The notes under the pieces are model-generated. The model searched no databases. It was given only the letters and a program-made list of their open reading frames with translations, and had not been told where the DNA came from. A stretch of DNA of 6,846 nt from positions 1 through 6,846 of the forward strand of contig JAJXWL010000102.1 of assembly GCA_021781625.1 (NCBI GenBank), in the 5' to 3' direction. Positions 1 to 6,299 of this stretch are shown here, piece after piece. Position 1 is the stretch's first letter. Every line of letters starts with the position of its first letter. The DNA is from a bacterium. Lineage in GTDB: Bacteria; Spirochaetota; Spirochaetia; JABEVK01. The position numbers and the translations under genes are program-made.

Positions 1-1510
1 CAAACTGCACATAGAAGGTTTCACCATGACGTGCCGTTATGGGGACTTTGACGTCAAGAACTCCTGGACGGAAGAGTGGTAACGGACCGGCTACGGTACG
101 ACCCCAGGGGTCTACCATTTCGGTAACCCCGCTATTGGTGGAGCGTATTAGGTAAACCCTATCTTCGACTGTACGAAAGCGGGCAGCCACTTCGTGTTGA
201 ACTTCGCTGGACGCCATCTTTGACCAGGAATCATCGGTAAGATTCACCAAAACTTGGGCACCTTTTTGAACCATAAGTCGGGTAAGCCACGGGAAGGCAT
301 CTTCAAAACAAATTGGTGTGCTGAAGTTCAACTCTGAGGCTTTACCTTGAGAACGGGGCAGAGGTAAGTGGAATACGGTGAGTTTTCGTCCTAAAGACCA
401 ACTACCTTCTAAACCAACCACCGATTTGAAAAACTTTTGAACAAACGGCACATTCCAAAAGGGAATGTGTTCGGCAAAAGGAACTTGTTGAATTTTGCCA
501 TAGTAATCCACGATTCGCGAGGCCGGATTCATGAACACGGTGGCATTGACCCAGCCCGGGTCGTCGGCGTCAGGACTTTGAGCATAGGGATTTCCAAATA
601 ACCAATAGGCGTCGTGGGATCGGATGACACTCATCAAGGTTTGTCCGGCTGGATGGTATTCGTAAAAGGGGCGACTAAATTGCAAGGGCCCCCGAATCGA
701 AGTTTCACTCCACACAACCAGATTGATGTGGTCTTTTTTCATACCTTCCAGACTCAGTTTTACGGCTTCTCGCAAAGAATCTCGGTCAGCTTTTGATGGC
801 CAGGGGCCATTTGAGGCCCAAGGGTCGCTGCTTTGTTGAACTAGGGCCATACGAGCATACGCCAAAGTAGGCTGAGGAGGGGTCGTGAGTTTAACCACCC
901 CATAAAATGCTGTTACTACGGTCAGAGCCAGAATTACCCAGCCAGGTGTCCAATCTGGAGTTTTGTGACGGCTTAAACTGTCAGCTAGATCGCTCAGCCA
1001 GACATTGAGAGCAATGACCAGAAAGGCGATAAAGGCTAAACCGGTGAGGTCGGTGATTTGAATCAGCCATAGCCAGCCGTGAAAAGGGTAGGGGGCCAAT
1101 CCCCAGGGAAACCCCAAAAATCCATTCGAACGCAAGTATTCATAGACGGCCCAAACCGCTCCTACGGCAAAAGGTCGCCATACAGTTTTTTCTTGAAGGA
1201 AACGCCGTAAAAAAGGACCAAGTAAAGCTCCAAAGGCAGCTTCGCCAATAGCAGGACCCAACAACGTCCAAACGGCATAATCTTTAAAAAACGCCAGCCA
1301 GTAGCATTGGATTAGGGTTGCAATAAAGATAAAGAGAGCCGTCAACAGGGAAGCTTCGCGATTCCGTTTGGTTTGCTTGAGTGCCCAAAACAAAGGTACC
1401 CAAGCTATCAACGCCAACCACGGGCTACCAGCTAGCTGTAGTTCATTCGGCATGGCCAGCGAAACAGAAACGGCGGAGGCAAGTACGGCCCAAATCCATG
1501 AAGCAGACAT
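1..1510 (-). CDS. lnt: Apolipoprotein N-acyltransferase (3' end cut by window edge)
   Basis: Integral inner-membrane enzyme that moves an acyl chain from a phospholipid to the N-terminal cysteine of diacylated lipoproteins, the last step of lipoprotein maturation. About 503 residues are visible; the stop lies beyond position 1. The N-terminal ~210 residues hold about seven hydrophobic segments (e.g. residues 4-20, 29-44, 54-75, 150-170, 190-206). The nitrilase-like domain follows, with the expected triad: Glu269 in WSETS, Lys339 in YYGKIQQVPFAEH and Cys401 in ICFEDAFP, spaced much as in E. coli (E267, K335, C387). The downstream QH..AARFR.VE block is also present. Small departures are WSET for WPET and DDSWSK for the usual NDAWFGD. 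ATG 1510 is chosen because residue 1 sits just before the first membrane segment; ATG 1519 is in frame (three residues longer) but overlaps the -10 candidate. No Shine-Dalgarno sequence is visible for either. The gene is divergent from the GHMP gene. Confidence 0.96.
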   Translation of the reverse strand, partial: MSASWIWAVLASAVSVSLAMPNELQLAGSPWLALIAWVPLFWALKQTKRNREASLLTALFIFIATLIQCYWLAFFKDYAVWTLLGPAIGEAAFGALLGPFLRRFLQEKTVWRPFAVGAVWAVYEYLRSNGFLGFPWGLAPYPFHGWLWLIQITDLTGLAFIAFLVIALNVWLSDLADSLSRHKTPDWTPGWVILALTVVTAFYGVVKLTTPPQPTLAYARMALVQQSSDPWASNGPWPSKADRDSLREAVKLSLEGMKKDHINLVVWSETSIRGPLQFSRPFYEYHPAGQTLMSVIRSHDAYWLFGNPYAQSPDADDPGWVNATVFMNPASRIVDYYGKIQQVPFAEHIPFWNVPFVQKFFKSVVGLEGSWSLGRKLTVFHLPLPRSQGKASELNFSTPICFEDAFPWLTRLMVQKGAQVLVNLTDDSWSKMASSEVQHEVAARFRTVEDRVYLIRSTNSGVTEMVDPWGRTVAGPLPLFRPGVLDVKVPITARHGETFYVQF

Positions 1511-1517
1511 ATTCAGC

Positions 1518-1523
1518 ATTATA
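1518..1523 (-). promoter_or_regulatory. Extended -10 promoter element for lnt, predicting a leaderless mRNA
   Basis: On the minus strand the sequence TGCTATAAT gives a perfect TATAAT hexamer with an upstream TG (extended -10). It ends seven bases before ATG 1510. The -35 position (about 1541-1546) reads TGGTAT and is poor, which an extended -10 can tolerate. A start site 6-8 bases downstream would fall at or next to the A of the ATG, so the transcript would have essentially no leader. The element is seen; its activity is inferred. Confidence 0.6.
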
Positions 1524-1534
1524 GCAAAAAGTCA

Positions 1535-1563
1535 TTGAAGATACCACGTTTTCGACGTAAACT
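1535..1563 (+). promoter_or_regulatory. Candidate sigma70-type promoter for the GHMP gene
   Basis: TTGAAG at 1535-1540 and TAAACT at 1558-1563 are separated by 17 bases; each matches four of six consensus positions. Transcription would start near 1570, leaving a leader of about 12 bases that contains the AAGGA at 1570-1574. The element interleaves with the divergent lnt promoter (their -35 regions overlap), so the two polymerases could exclude each other. This is a prediction from pattern only. Confidence 0.4.
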
Positions 1564-1569
1564 AGGAAA

Positions 1570-1574
1570 AAGGA
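1570..1574 (+). promoter_or_regulatory. Ribosome binding site deciding the TTG start at 1582
   Basis: AAGGA lies seven bases before TTG 1582, ideal spacing, but only three bases before an out-of-frame ATG at 1578 that opens a four-codon frame ending at TAA 1590-1592. A second AGGA (1564-1567) sits ten bases before that ATG. No ATG or GTG in the GHMP frame occurs upstream of the conserved N-terminal motif, so TTG 1582 is the best start in the sequence as given. Confidence 0.55.
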
Positions 1575-1581
1575 AAAATGG

Positions 1582-2760
1582 TTGGATCCTAAACTCCTCA
1601 TTTGCCGCGATATACATGTTAAGGAGTACGGTTCTCTCCCCTCCGTGGTAGCTTCTGCTCCGGGTAAGGTGGGAATTCTCGGTGATTACACCGAGTTTGT
1701 GCAGGGAATCACCTTAAGTGCAGCCACGAACTTTCGAGTTTGGGTGAGTGTGAGTTCTCGTTCAGACCATATTGTCAAGTTTTTTTCCCGTGAATATAAT
1801 GAACGCAAGAAAGCTGTGGCTACCAGCATGAAGTACCGTAAAGAAGACCGGTGGGCCAACCTCCCCAAAGGAGTCTTAGCGGGTTTTGCCGCTTTGGGCG
1901 TAGCCTTGACAGGGCTTGAGGTAGTCATTTGCGGGGACATCCCTCAATCTATTGGCTTAGGTTCCTCTCAAGCTCTTTGCCTAGCCTCTGCCTATGCCTT
2001 TAATGAGTTTTTTCAAGCAGGTCTTACTCCCGAAGAACTTACGACCTTAGCTTTTCAAGCTGAACATCACTTTTTAGGAGTTTCTCTTGGTCAGGGTACT
2101 GGAAAAACTCTGACTTACGCCTTAGATCATCACTTGTTTTGGTACGATGCCCGTCGAAGAGAGGGGGAAAACTTACCTTTCCCCGAGTCAGGTTGGGAAT
2201 TGGCCGTCATCAATTCACGGGTTCCCCCCAGTTCTAGCGAATCTGTTCGAGCCGCCCGGCAAGCCTGCAACTTATGCCTGAAAATTCTTAACGATGGACG
2301 AAACGGGAAATCTTTGCGGGATTACTCTAAGTCTGATCTTAGGGATAGCGTGGGAACCCTGCCTGAGGCGGCCAGACGCCGAAGTTTACACATCATTGAT
2401 GAACTAGTCCGGCTTCAAGAAGCCTCGGATTGCTTGCGGACGCAAGATATGGTGAGCTTGGGGCGTCTCATGCACCGTTCTCATGAAAGTTTAAGAGATT
2501 TATTTGAAGTATCATGCCCAGAAATTGATTGGTTAGTTAAACGGCTTCAGGATCTTGAGGGGCTTGCGGGGGCTCGTTTAACTGGTGAAGAAACCGGATC
2601 TAGTGTCTTAGCTCTGGGAAAACCCACGGCCTGGGCCAAATTTCGGCCTTTGGCAGAAGAATATGAACGAATATTTGGGTTCAAAGCCGAGTTAAGAAGC
2701 TTTCGCCCTTCCTCAGGGGCACGCCTGGATCAGCCTCTGAATCGAGAGATCAGCTCTTGA
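1582..2760 (+). CDS. Galactokinase-like GHMP-family protein with altered active site
   Basis: 392 residues, the length of a galactokinase, and colinear with that family. Motif 1 lies at residues 26-42 (APGKVGILGDYTEF...), the ATP-binding loop at 121-131 (PQSIGLGSSQA), an AEHHFLGV block at 160-167, a conserved EVSCPEID at 309-316, and motif 3 at 330-342 (GARLTGEETGSSV). In known galactokinases Arg, Glu, His and Asp of GRxNxxGEHTD and the Asp of GxMDQ bind the sugar or catalyse transfer. Here the ungapped equivalents are Lys29, Asp35, Tyr36, Glu38 and Thr173. ATP binding is therefore plausible, but galactose-1-phosphate formation is doubtful. It may be a kinase for another substrate or a pseudokinase. 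No galT, galE or sugar transporter is in view. It starts with TTG; deleting one T at 1582-1583 would instead give ATG-GTG-GAT in frame, so an indel is possible. surE follows 52 bases later. Confidence 0.85.
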   Translation: MDPKLLICRDIHVKEYGSLPSVVASAPGKVGILGDYTEFVQGITLSAATNFRVWVSVSSRSDHIVKFFSREYNERKKAVATSMKYRKEDRWANLPKGVLAGFAALGVALTGLEVVICGDIPQSIGLGSSQALCLASAYAFNEFFQAGLTPEELTTLAFQAEHHFLGVSLGQGTGKTLTYALDHHLFWYDARRREGENLPFPESGWELAVINSRVPPSSSESVRAARQACNLCLKILNDGRNGKSLRDYSKSDLRDSVGTLPEAARRRSLHIIDELVRLQEASDCLRTQDMVSLGRLMHRSHESLRDLFEVSCPEIDWLVKRLQDLEGLAGARLTGEETGSSVLALGKPTAWAKFRPLAEEYERIFGFKAELRSFRPSSGARLDQPLNREISS

Positions 2761-2764
2761 ACAG

Positions 2765-2793
2765 TTGAAAGGTCTTCACTGAGAAGGTAAAAT
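2765..2793 (+). promoter_or_regulatory. Candidate sigma70-type promoter for surE operon
   Basis: TTGAAA (2765-2770) and TAAAAT (2788-2793) are exactly 17 bases apart, each matching five of six consensus positions. This is the best two-box promoter I found in the window. The start site would be near 2800, 13 bases before ATG 2813. It lies in the short gap after the GHMP stop, so surE and the two genes coupled to it could be transcribed independently of the GHMP gene; no terminator is seen between them, so read-through is also possible. Confidence 0.55.
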
Positions 2794-2798
2794 GCCTC

Positions 2799-2805
2799 AG
2801 GGAGG
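2799..2805 (+). promoter_or_regulatory. Strong ribosome binding site for surE at ATG 2813
   Basis: AGGGAGG lies seven bases before ATG 2813. An in-frame ATG at 2792 is also preceded by AAGG, but it overlaps the -10 candidate and would add seven residues (MPQGGGR) ahead of the near-universal SurE N-terminus MRILLTNDDG. The start at 2813 is therefore preferred. Confidence 0.75.
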
Positions 2806-2812
2806 GGGCCGG

Positions 2813-3544
2813 ATGCGGATTCTTCTGACCAATGACGATGGAATTGACAGTGAGGGCATAGCTGCCCTGGAAAACGCTTTAGCGGATCATGAAGTTTGGG
2901 TGGTAGCTCCTGACGGTGAGCGCTCCGGTCAAAGTCATGCGATTCAAATGCGAGGACCAGTGAAACTAGCACGCCGCGGAAATCGTCGATTTGCTTGTTC
3001 GGGTTCACCAGCAGATTGTGTTTTTTTAGCATTTCGAGGTTCCTTAGTACCGGCTTTCGACGTAGTGGTTTCTGGAATCAATCATGGACCCAATCTGGGT
3101 ACGGATTTAATTTATTCAGGGACTGCGGCGGCGGCTCGCCAAGCTTCGCTTTTAGGTGTGCCGGGCGTGGCCTTATCCCTCGATGTGCAGTCTGCCCCTT
3201 GGGACTTTTCTCACGGTGCGAATTTTGTTCGACAAAATCTGGAAGATTGGGTGGCAGAATGGGTTCCAGGTACTTTTTTGAATGTCAATTTTCCCTCTCG
3301 TCCGTTATTTCCGCTCGAAGCAGAGTGGGCTGTGCCGAGTGAACGACGGTATTACGATCAAGTGGTTGAGTTTGAAGCCCCTGGTGGTGAAGTTTGGTGT
3401 TGGGTCAAAGGACTGATTTTAGACGATGCGATCGCGGAAGGTTCTGATTGGGCCGCTGTTCGTCGCGGCAAGGTTTCTTGTACGGTGGTAGCCAGTCACC
3501 CCGTGGCCTTGCAAGAGCGTCAAAATCGAAGGACTTTGCCGTGA
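2813..3544 (+). CDS. surE: 5'/3'-nucleotidase SurE (survival protein E)
   Basis: Cytoplasmic metal-dependent phosphatase that removes phosphate from nucleoside 5'- and 3'-monophosphates; in the family it is linked to nucleotide salvage and stress survival. The 243 residues from ATG 2813 fit the usual ~250. The metal ligands are all visible: Asp8-Asp9 in LLTNDDG, Ser38 in GERSGQS and Asn90 in SGINHGPN. The GSPADCV segment (64-70) and the YSGTAAAAR segment (101-109) also match. The C-terminal part (VRRGKVSCTVVASHP) corresponds to the family's closing beta strand region. Its TGA overlaps the next gene's GTG by four bases (GTGA), so translation of the two is probably coupled. Nothing is missing or odd. 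The start 21 bases upstream (2792) is the only real alternative. Confidence 0.96.
   Translation: MRILLTNDDGIDSEGIAALENALADHEVWVVAPDGERSGQSHAIQMRGPVKLARRGNRRFACSGSPADCVFLAFRGSLVPAFDVVVSGINHGPNLGTDLIYSGTAAAARQASLLGVPGVALSLDVQSAPWDFSHGANFVRQNLEDWVAEWVPGTFLNVNFPSRPLFPLEAEWAVPSERRYYDQVVEFEAPGGEVWCWVKGLILDDAIAEGSDWAAVRRGKVSCTVVASHPVALQERQNRRTLP
3528..3533 (+). promoter_or_regulatory. Ribosome binding site for TPR gene inside the end of surE
   Basis: GAAGGA within the last codons of surE lies seven bases before GTG 3541. It decides the start: the frame is open further upstream to 3448, but that stretch only overlaps surE coding sequence and has no comparable site. Confidence 0.65.
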
Positions 3545-4233
3545 ACGATCCTTGGGAAGAAGGACTGAGGCTTTTTGAAGGCGGGCATTTTGAACAAGCT
3601 CTCTACTTTCTTGAGGATATTGATCCTTTAGAAATTCCTGAAGCGGCTTACTATCAGGCCCTATGCTATTCCAAGCTGGGTCGGGCAGAAGAAGCTCTTA
3701 AATCTTTAGATTTAGTGATTATTCAAGAAAGTAACTTTTTAAAAATTCTACAAGCTCGGATGATTCGAGCGTTTTTGCTGACAACTGAAAAAAAATATTC
3801 CCTGGCTGAAAAAGAATTGAAAGGGATGATCGACGAAGGCGTAGAATCTGTCCAGGTCTTTTCGAATTACGGTTATGTCCTCTGGGCAACTGGCCGGGGG
3901 AAAGAGGGCGTAGCCTGGTTAAATCGAGCTGTGGCCATGGACCCTGAGAATGCCAATGCCATGAATTCTTTGGGGTATATTTTAGCCGAAGAGGGAGTGC
4001 TTTTAGAGCGGGCTCTTCAGTTGTGTCGCAAAGCCTTGGCCTTAAAGCCTGAAAATCCGACCTACCTCGATTCGCTGGGTTGGGTATATCACCGCATGGG
4101 CCAAGATAAGGTGGCAAGATTTTACTTAGATAAAGCGGTAAAGGCACAGCCGGACAATCCGGACTTTCGTCAGCATCAGAGGGTGGCGCTTCAGGCCTTA
4201 GGAGAAGAAAGCACCCCAAAGAGACGTGTATGA
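3541..4233 (+). CDS. Cytoplasmic tetratricopeptide-repeat protein
   Basis: 230 residues made of about five to six TPR helix pairs: roughly residues 4-31, 33-64, 68-100, 104-137, 138-172 and 173-206. The clearest signatures are AYYQALCYSKLGRAEEAL, a NYGYVLWATGRGKEG unit, a NSLGYILAEEG unit ending in KALALKPEN, and the DSLGWVYHRMGQ unit ending in AVKAQPDN. TPR arrays bind partner proteins, so this is probably a scaffold or adaptor; the partner is not shown by the sequence. There is no signal peptide or membrane segment. I start it at GTG 3541, which overlaps surE's stop (GTGA) and has a good ribosome binding site. At the other end its TGA overlaps the ATG of the secreted protein (ATGA). Such tight coupling on both sides suggests fixed relative expression with its neighbours. 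A run of eight A at 3788-3795 is present in the coding sequence. Confidence 0.9.
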   Translation: MNDPWEEGLRLFEGGHFEQALYFLEDIDPLEIPEAAYYQALCYSKLGRAEEALKSLDLVIIQESNFLKILQARMIRAFLLTTEKKYSLAEKELKGMIDEGVESVQVFSNYGYVLWATGRGKEGVAWLNRAVAMDPENANAMNSLGYILAEEGVLLERALQLCRKALALKPENPTYLDSLGWVYHRMGQDKVARFYLDKAVKAQPDNPDFRQHQRVALQALGEESTPKRRV

Positions 4234-6254
4234 AAATATATTGGTTCTGCTTAGGTTTATTACTCGTGACGTTTTCAGTTTCTGCTCAAGATCAGCCGCT
4301 AGATTACAATATGGTGAGGGCTGATTCCGCCTTTCGGGACGGCGTTGACCTGTATAACAACGGGCAGTACAACCGAGCTCTGATAGCTTTCCAAAAGGCA
4401 TTAAGCTATAAACCCGAACGTACCGACATCCGTGAATGGTTGGGAAACACCTTGTACGCGACCGGGTTAGTGTCCCAGGCCTTGGTAGAATGGCACCATG
4501 TTTTAAATAGCGGTGGGGTTCATGAATACTTGTCCCATGTGGTGGATGTGGTCGAAGCGCGACGCAGTTTAGACCCCCAGACCAAACGACCTGATCGGTA
4601 TCTACCTCTGTACGAGTTAAACGGTAAGACCAAGGACGGGACAGGTCGGGCTCTTTTTTTGAGACCCACGGCCGTGCGGCCCCTGCCGGATGGCGGCTTT
4701 CTGGTGGCCGCCTTCGGTAGCGAAGATGTCATGAGGTTTAATGCGAACGGGGATTTAGAGCAACGTTTTGTCGGTGCTGTAGGACGTTTAAGGGCTCCGT
4801 TTGATGTGCTGCCGTTTCGGGATCATTTTTATGTCAGCGAATTTACCACAGATAATGTGGCCATTCTTGATCATAATGGCTTAACCGTCAAAACTTTTGG
4901 TAGTACGGGCCGTGGCGATGGGCAATTTTTGGGCCCTCAGTTTTTGGCCACGGACGGTCAGGCCATCTATGTTTCGGACTGGGGTAATGCCCGAGTGTCG
5001 AAATTTGACCCTGAGGGTAAGTTCTTATTTTCGTTTGGTGGACCGACCGTGGGCTTTAATGGACTATCCGAGCCAACTGGCTTGGCAGCGACTTCTGACA
5101 CAATCTTTGTCGCCGATAAAAACAAGCGGGCTGTTTATGCTTTTGATACAAGCGGAAACTGGCTGGAAACCTACGGCAAGGACCTCTTTCAGGGACCTGA
5201 AGGACTATCTTTGATGTCAGATGGACGGTTACTGGTCTCGGATGGCCCCAAAGTTTGGATTCTTGATACGGTTCAAAATACCGTGACCCCTTTTGACCCT
5301 GAATGGAACCAAGGACTTAATGTGACGGATGCTGTCATTGATGCGAACCAAGATTTGCTTTTGTCAGACTTTGATGCCAGTAAAATTCGTATTCTTACAG
5401 AAGGCCATACCATTTATTCGGGGTTGTGGGTAAGGATCTTGCGGGTTGACCGTTCGGCTTATCCTAAGATTGCCGTGTGGTTTGAAGTCGAAGACCGCTG
5501 GGGACGGCCTGTAACGGGTTTGGATGCAACGAATCTATTACTCTCAGAAAGTGGAACCCGGGTTGTCAATACTCAATTAACATTTCAAGGATTCCGTTCT
5601 CACGAAGCCGATGTAGCCCTCCTAGTTGACCGAGATCCTAGCATGGCGGATGCCGATGATGCGGTTCGTCAAACGGTAGATTTTTTTAGCCGAGCTTGGG
5701 CAACAAAAGGGGGCATCGGTTTATTTGCCGATACCCATCACCCAGTTCCTCAAAATCAACGGTTTTCTTCGGCTTCAGATAATGAAGCGGCCGCCACTGA
5801 CCCCTCCACTTTGACAGCGAATGGAGAACTCGACGTAGCCATCCGTCTAGCGGCATCCTCAATGATTCCATCGTTGCGGAAACGGACGGTTGTCTACCTG
5901 ACGTCTGGAAATCTCCCCCCGAGGGCTTTTGCTCGTTATGCTTTGCCCGAAGTTGCCGATTACCTCAAAAATAATGGTATCGTCTTTAGTGTTGTTTCCG
6001 TGGCTGACAACCCTTTGCCGCCAGAAATTCAGTTTTTGGTGAAAGCTACAGGCGGACGTGTCTACTCTTCTCGCCAAAACCTTCAACTTTTTCTGGACGA
6101 CCAGGACAATCGTATCAGTGGCTTGTATGCTTTGAGCTATAAATCGATTACGCCTCAGCAGGACGGAACTCAGATAATTCCTGTGCGGGTAGAAGTTTCT
6201 AGGTTCAATAAAGAAACGGGGCGAGGTCAGTTGGGGTATTTTGCTCCCCAGTAA
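4230..6254 (+). CDS. Secreted TPR - NHL propeller - VWA-like protein
   Basis: 674 residues in three parts. Residues 1-19 form a Sec signal peptide with probable type I cleavage in VSA|QD; Cys7 is not in a lipobox, so it is not an obvious lipoprotein. Residues about 34-101 are two TPRs. About 135-395 is a beta propeller of NHL type, with repeated blade units such as LRPTAVRPLPDGGFLVA, FYVSEFTTDNVAILD, IYVSDWGNARVSKFD and IFVADKNKRAVYAFD. After a strand-rich bridge (about 414-455, FEVEDRWGRPVTGL), residues about 462-660 resemble a von Willebrand A domain: ALLVDRDPSM (463-472), T529 before a helix, and VVYLTSG (554-560). The metal site differs from DxSxS (Asp467, Asp469, Ser471) and TSG replaces TDG, so metal binding is uncertain. 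Propeller and VWA domains usually mediate protein contacts; a periplasmic or surface binding role is inferred. The start overlaps the TPR gene stop (ATGA) with only a weak Shine-Dalgarno sequence, fitting translational coupling. Confidence 0.87.
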   Translation: MKIYWFCLGLLLVTFSVSAQDQPLDYNMVRADSAFRDGVDLYNNGQYNRALIAFQKALSYKPERTDIREWLGNTLYATGLVSQALVEWHHVLNSGGVHEYLSHVVDVVEARRSLDPQTKRPDRYLPLYELNGKTKDGTGRALFLRPTAVRPLPDGGFLVAAFGSEDVMRFNANGDLEQRFVGAVGRLRAPFDVLPFRDHFYVSEFTTDNVAILDHNGLTVKTFGSTGRGDGQFLGPQFLATDGQAIYVSDWGNARVSKFDPEGKFLFSFGGPTVGFNGLSEPTGLAATSDTIFVADKNKRAVYAFDTSGNWLETYGKDLFQGPEGLSLMSDGRLLVSDGPKVWILDTVQNTVTPFDPEWNQGLNVTDAVIDANQDLLLSDFDASKIRILTEGHTIYSGLWVRILRVDRSAYPKIAVWFEVEDRWGRPVTGLDATNLLLSESGTRVVNTQLTFQGFRSHEADVALLVDRDPSMADADDAVRQTVDFFSRAWATKGGIGLFADTHHPVPQNQRFSSASDNEAAATDPSTLTANGELDVAIRLAASSMIPSLRKRTVVYLTSGNLPPRAFARYALPEVADYLKNNGIVFSVVSVADNPLPPEIQFLVKATGGRVYSSRQNLQLFLDDQDNRISGLYALSYKSITPQQDGTQIIPVRVEVSRFNKETGRGQLGYFAPQ

Positions 6255-6264
6255 ACCTTTGGTC

Positions 6265-6293
6265 TTGCGCCAGAACGGAGGCGCTTTTACAAT
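6265..6293 (+). promoter_or_regulatory. Candidate promoter for the zinc-ribbon gene, near-leaderless
   Basis: TTGCGC (6265-6270) and TACAAT (6288-6293; five of six) are separated by 17 bases. The -10 ends six bases before ATG 6300, so the transcript would begin at about the start codon. This is the same geometry as at lnt and fits the lack of a properly spaced Shine-Dalgarno sequence: AAAAGG touches the ATG and the GGAGG upstream is about 20 bases away. Confidence 0.45.
6267..6288 (+). terminator. Weak intrinsic terminator-like hairpin after the NHL/VWA gene
   Basis: GCGCC (6267-6271) and GGCGC (6280-6284) form a five-pair all-GC stem with an eight-base loop, followed by TTTT (6285-6288), beginning 13 bases after the stop. 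The stem is short and the T-run is brief, so termination would be partial at best. It overlaps the promoter candidate for the next gene. Confidence 0.35.
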
Positions 6294-6299
6294 AAAAGG

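Noticed and set aside
614..796. 60-residue plus-strand open frame
   Set aside because: It lies antisense within lnt, over the segment coding for the catalytic Glu, and has no recognisable motif or ribosome binding site.
2761..2812. Terminator between the GHMP gene and surE
   Set aside because: No hairpin followed by a T-run is present in the gap; only a promoter and a ribosome binding site are supported.
2995..3342. 115-residue plus-strand frame inside surE
   Set aside because: It is out of frame with the fully conserved SurE sequence; phenylalanine- and arginine-rich nonsense composition.
3448..3540. Upstream extension of the TPR protein by 31 residues
   Set aside because: The extension overlaps surE coding sequence, is not TPR-like, and the GTG at 3541 has both the GTGA overlap and a well-spaced ribosome binding site.
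3788..3795. Run of eight A (and several runs of seven T elsewhere) as possible slippage or phase-variation sites
   Set aside because: All lie within intact, in-frame conserved genes with no alternative-frame product; such runs are common by chance at this base composition.
3719..4219. 166-residue minus-strand open frame
   Set aside because: It is antisense to the clear TPR gene; the translated product is proline- and leucine-rich with no domain, as expected for a shadow frame.
4667..4676. 10-base perfect palindrome CACGGCCGTG
   Set aside because: It is inside coding sequence for the propeller region, single copy, and of a length expected by chance.
4897..5214. 105-residue plus-strand frame inside the NHL propeller region
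   Set aside because: It is a shadow of the propeller coding sequence in another frame, with no motif.
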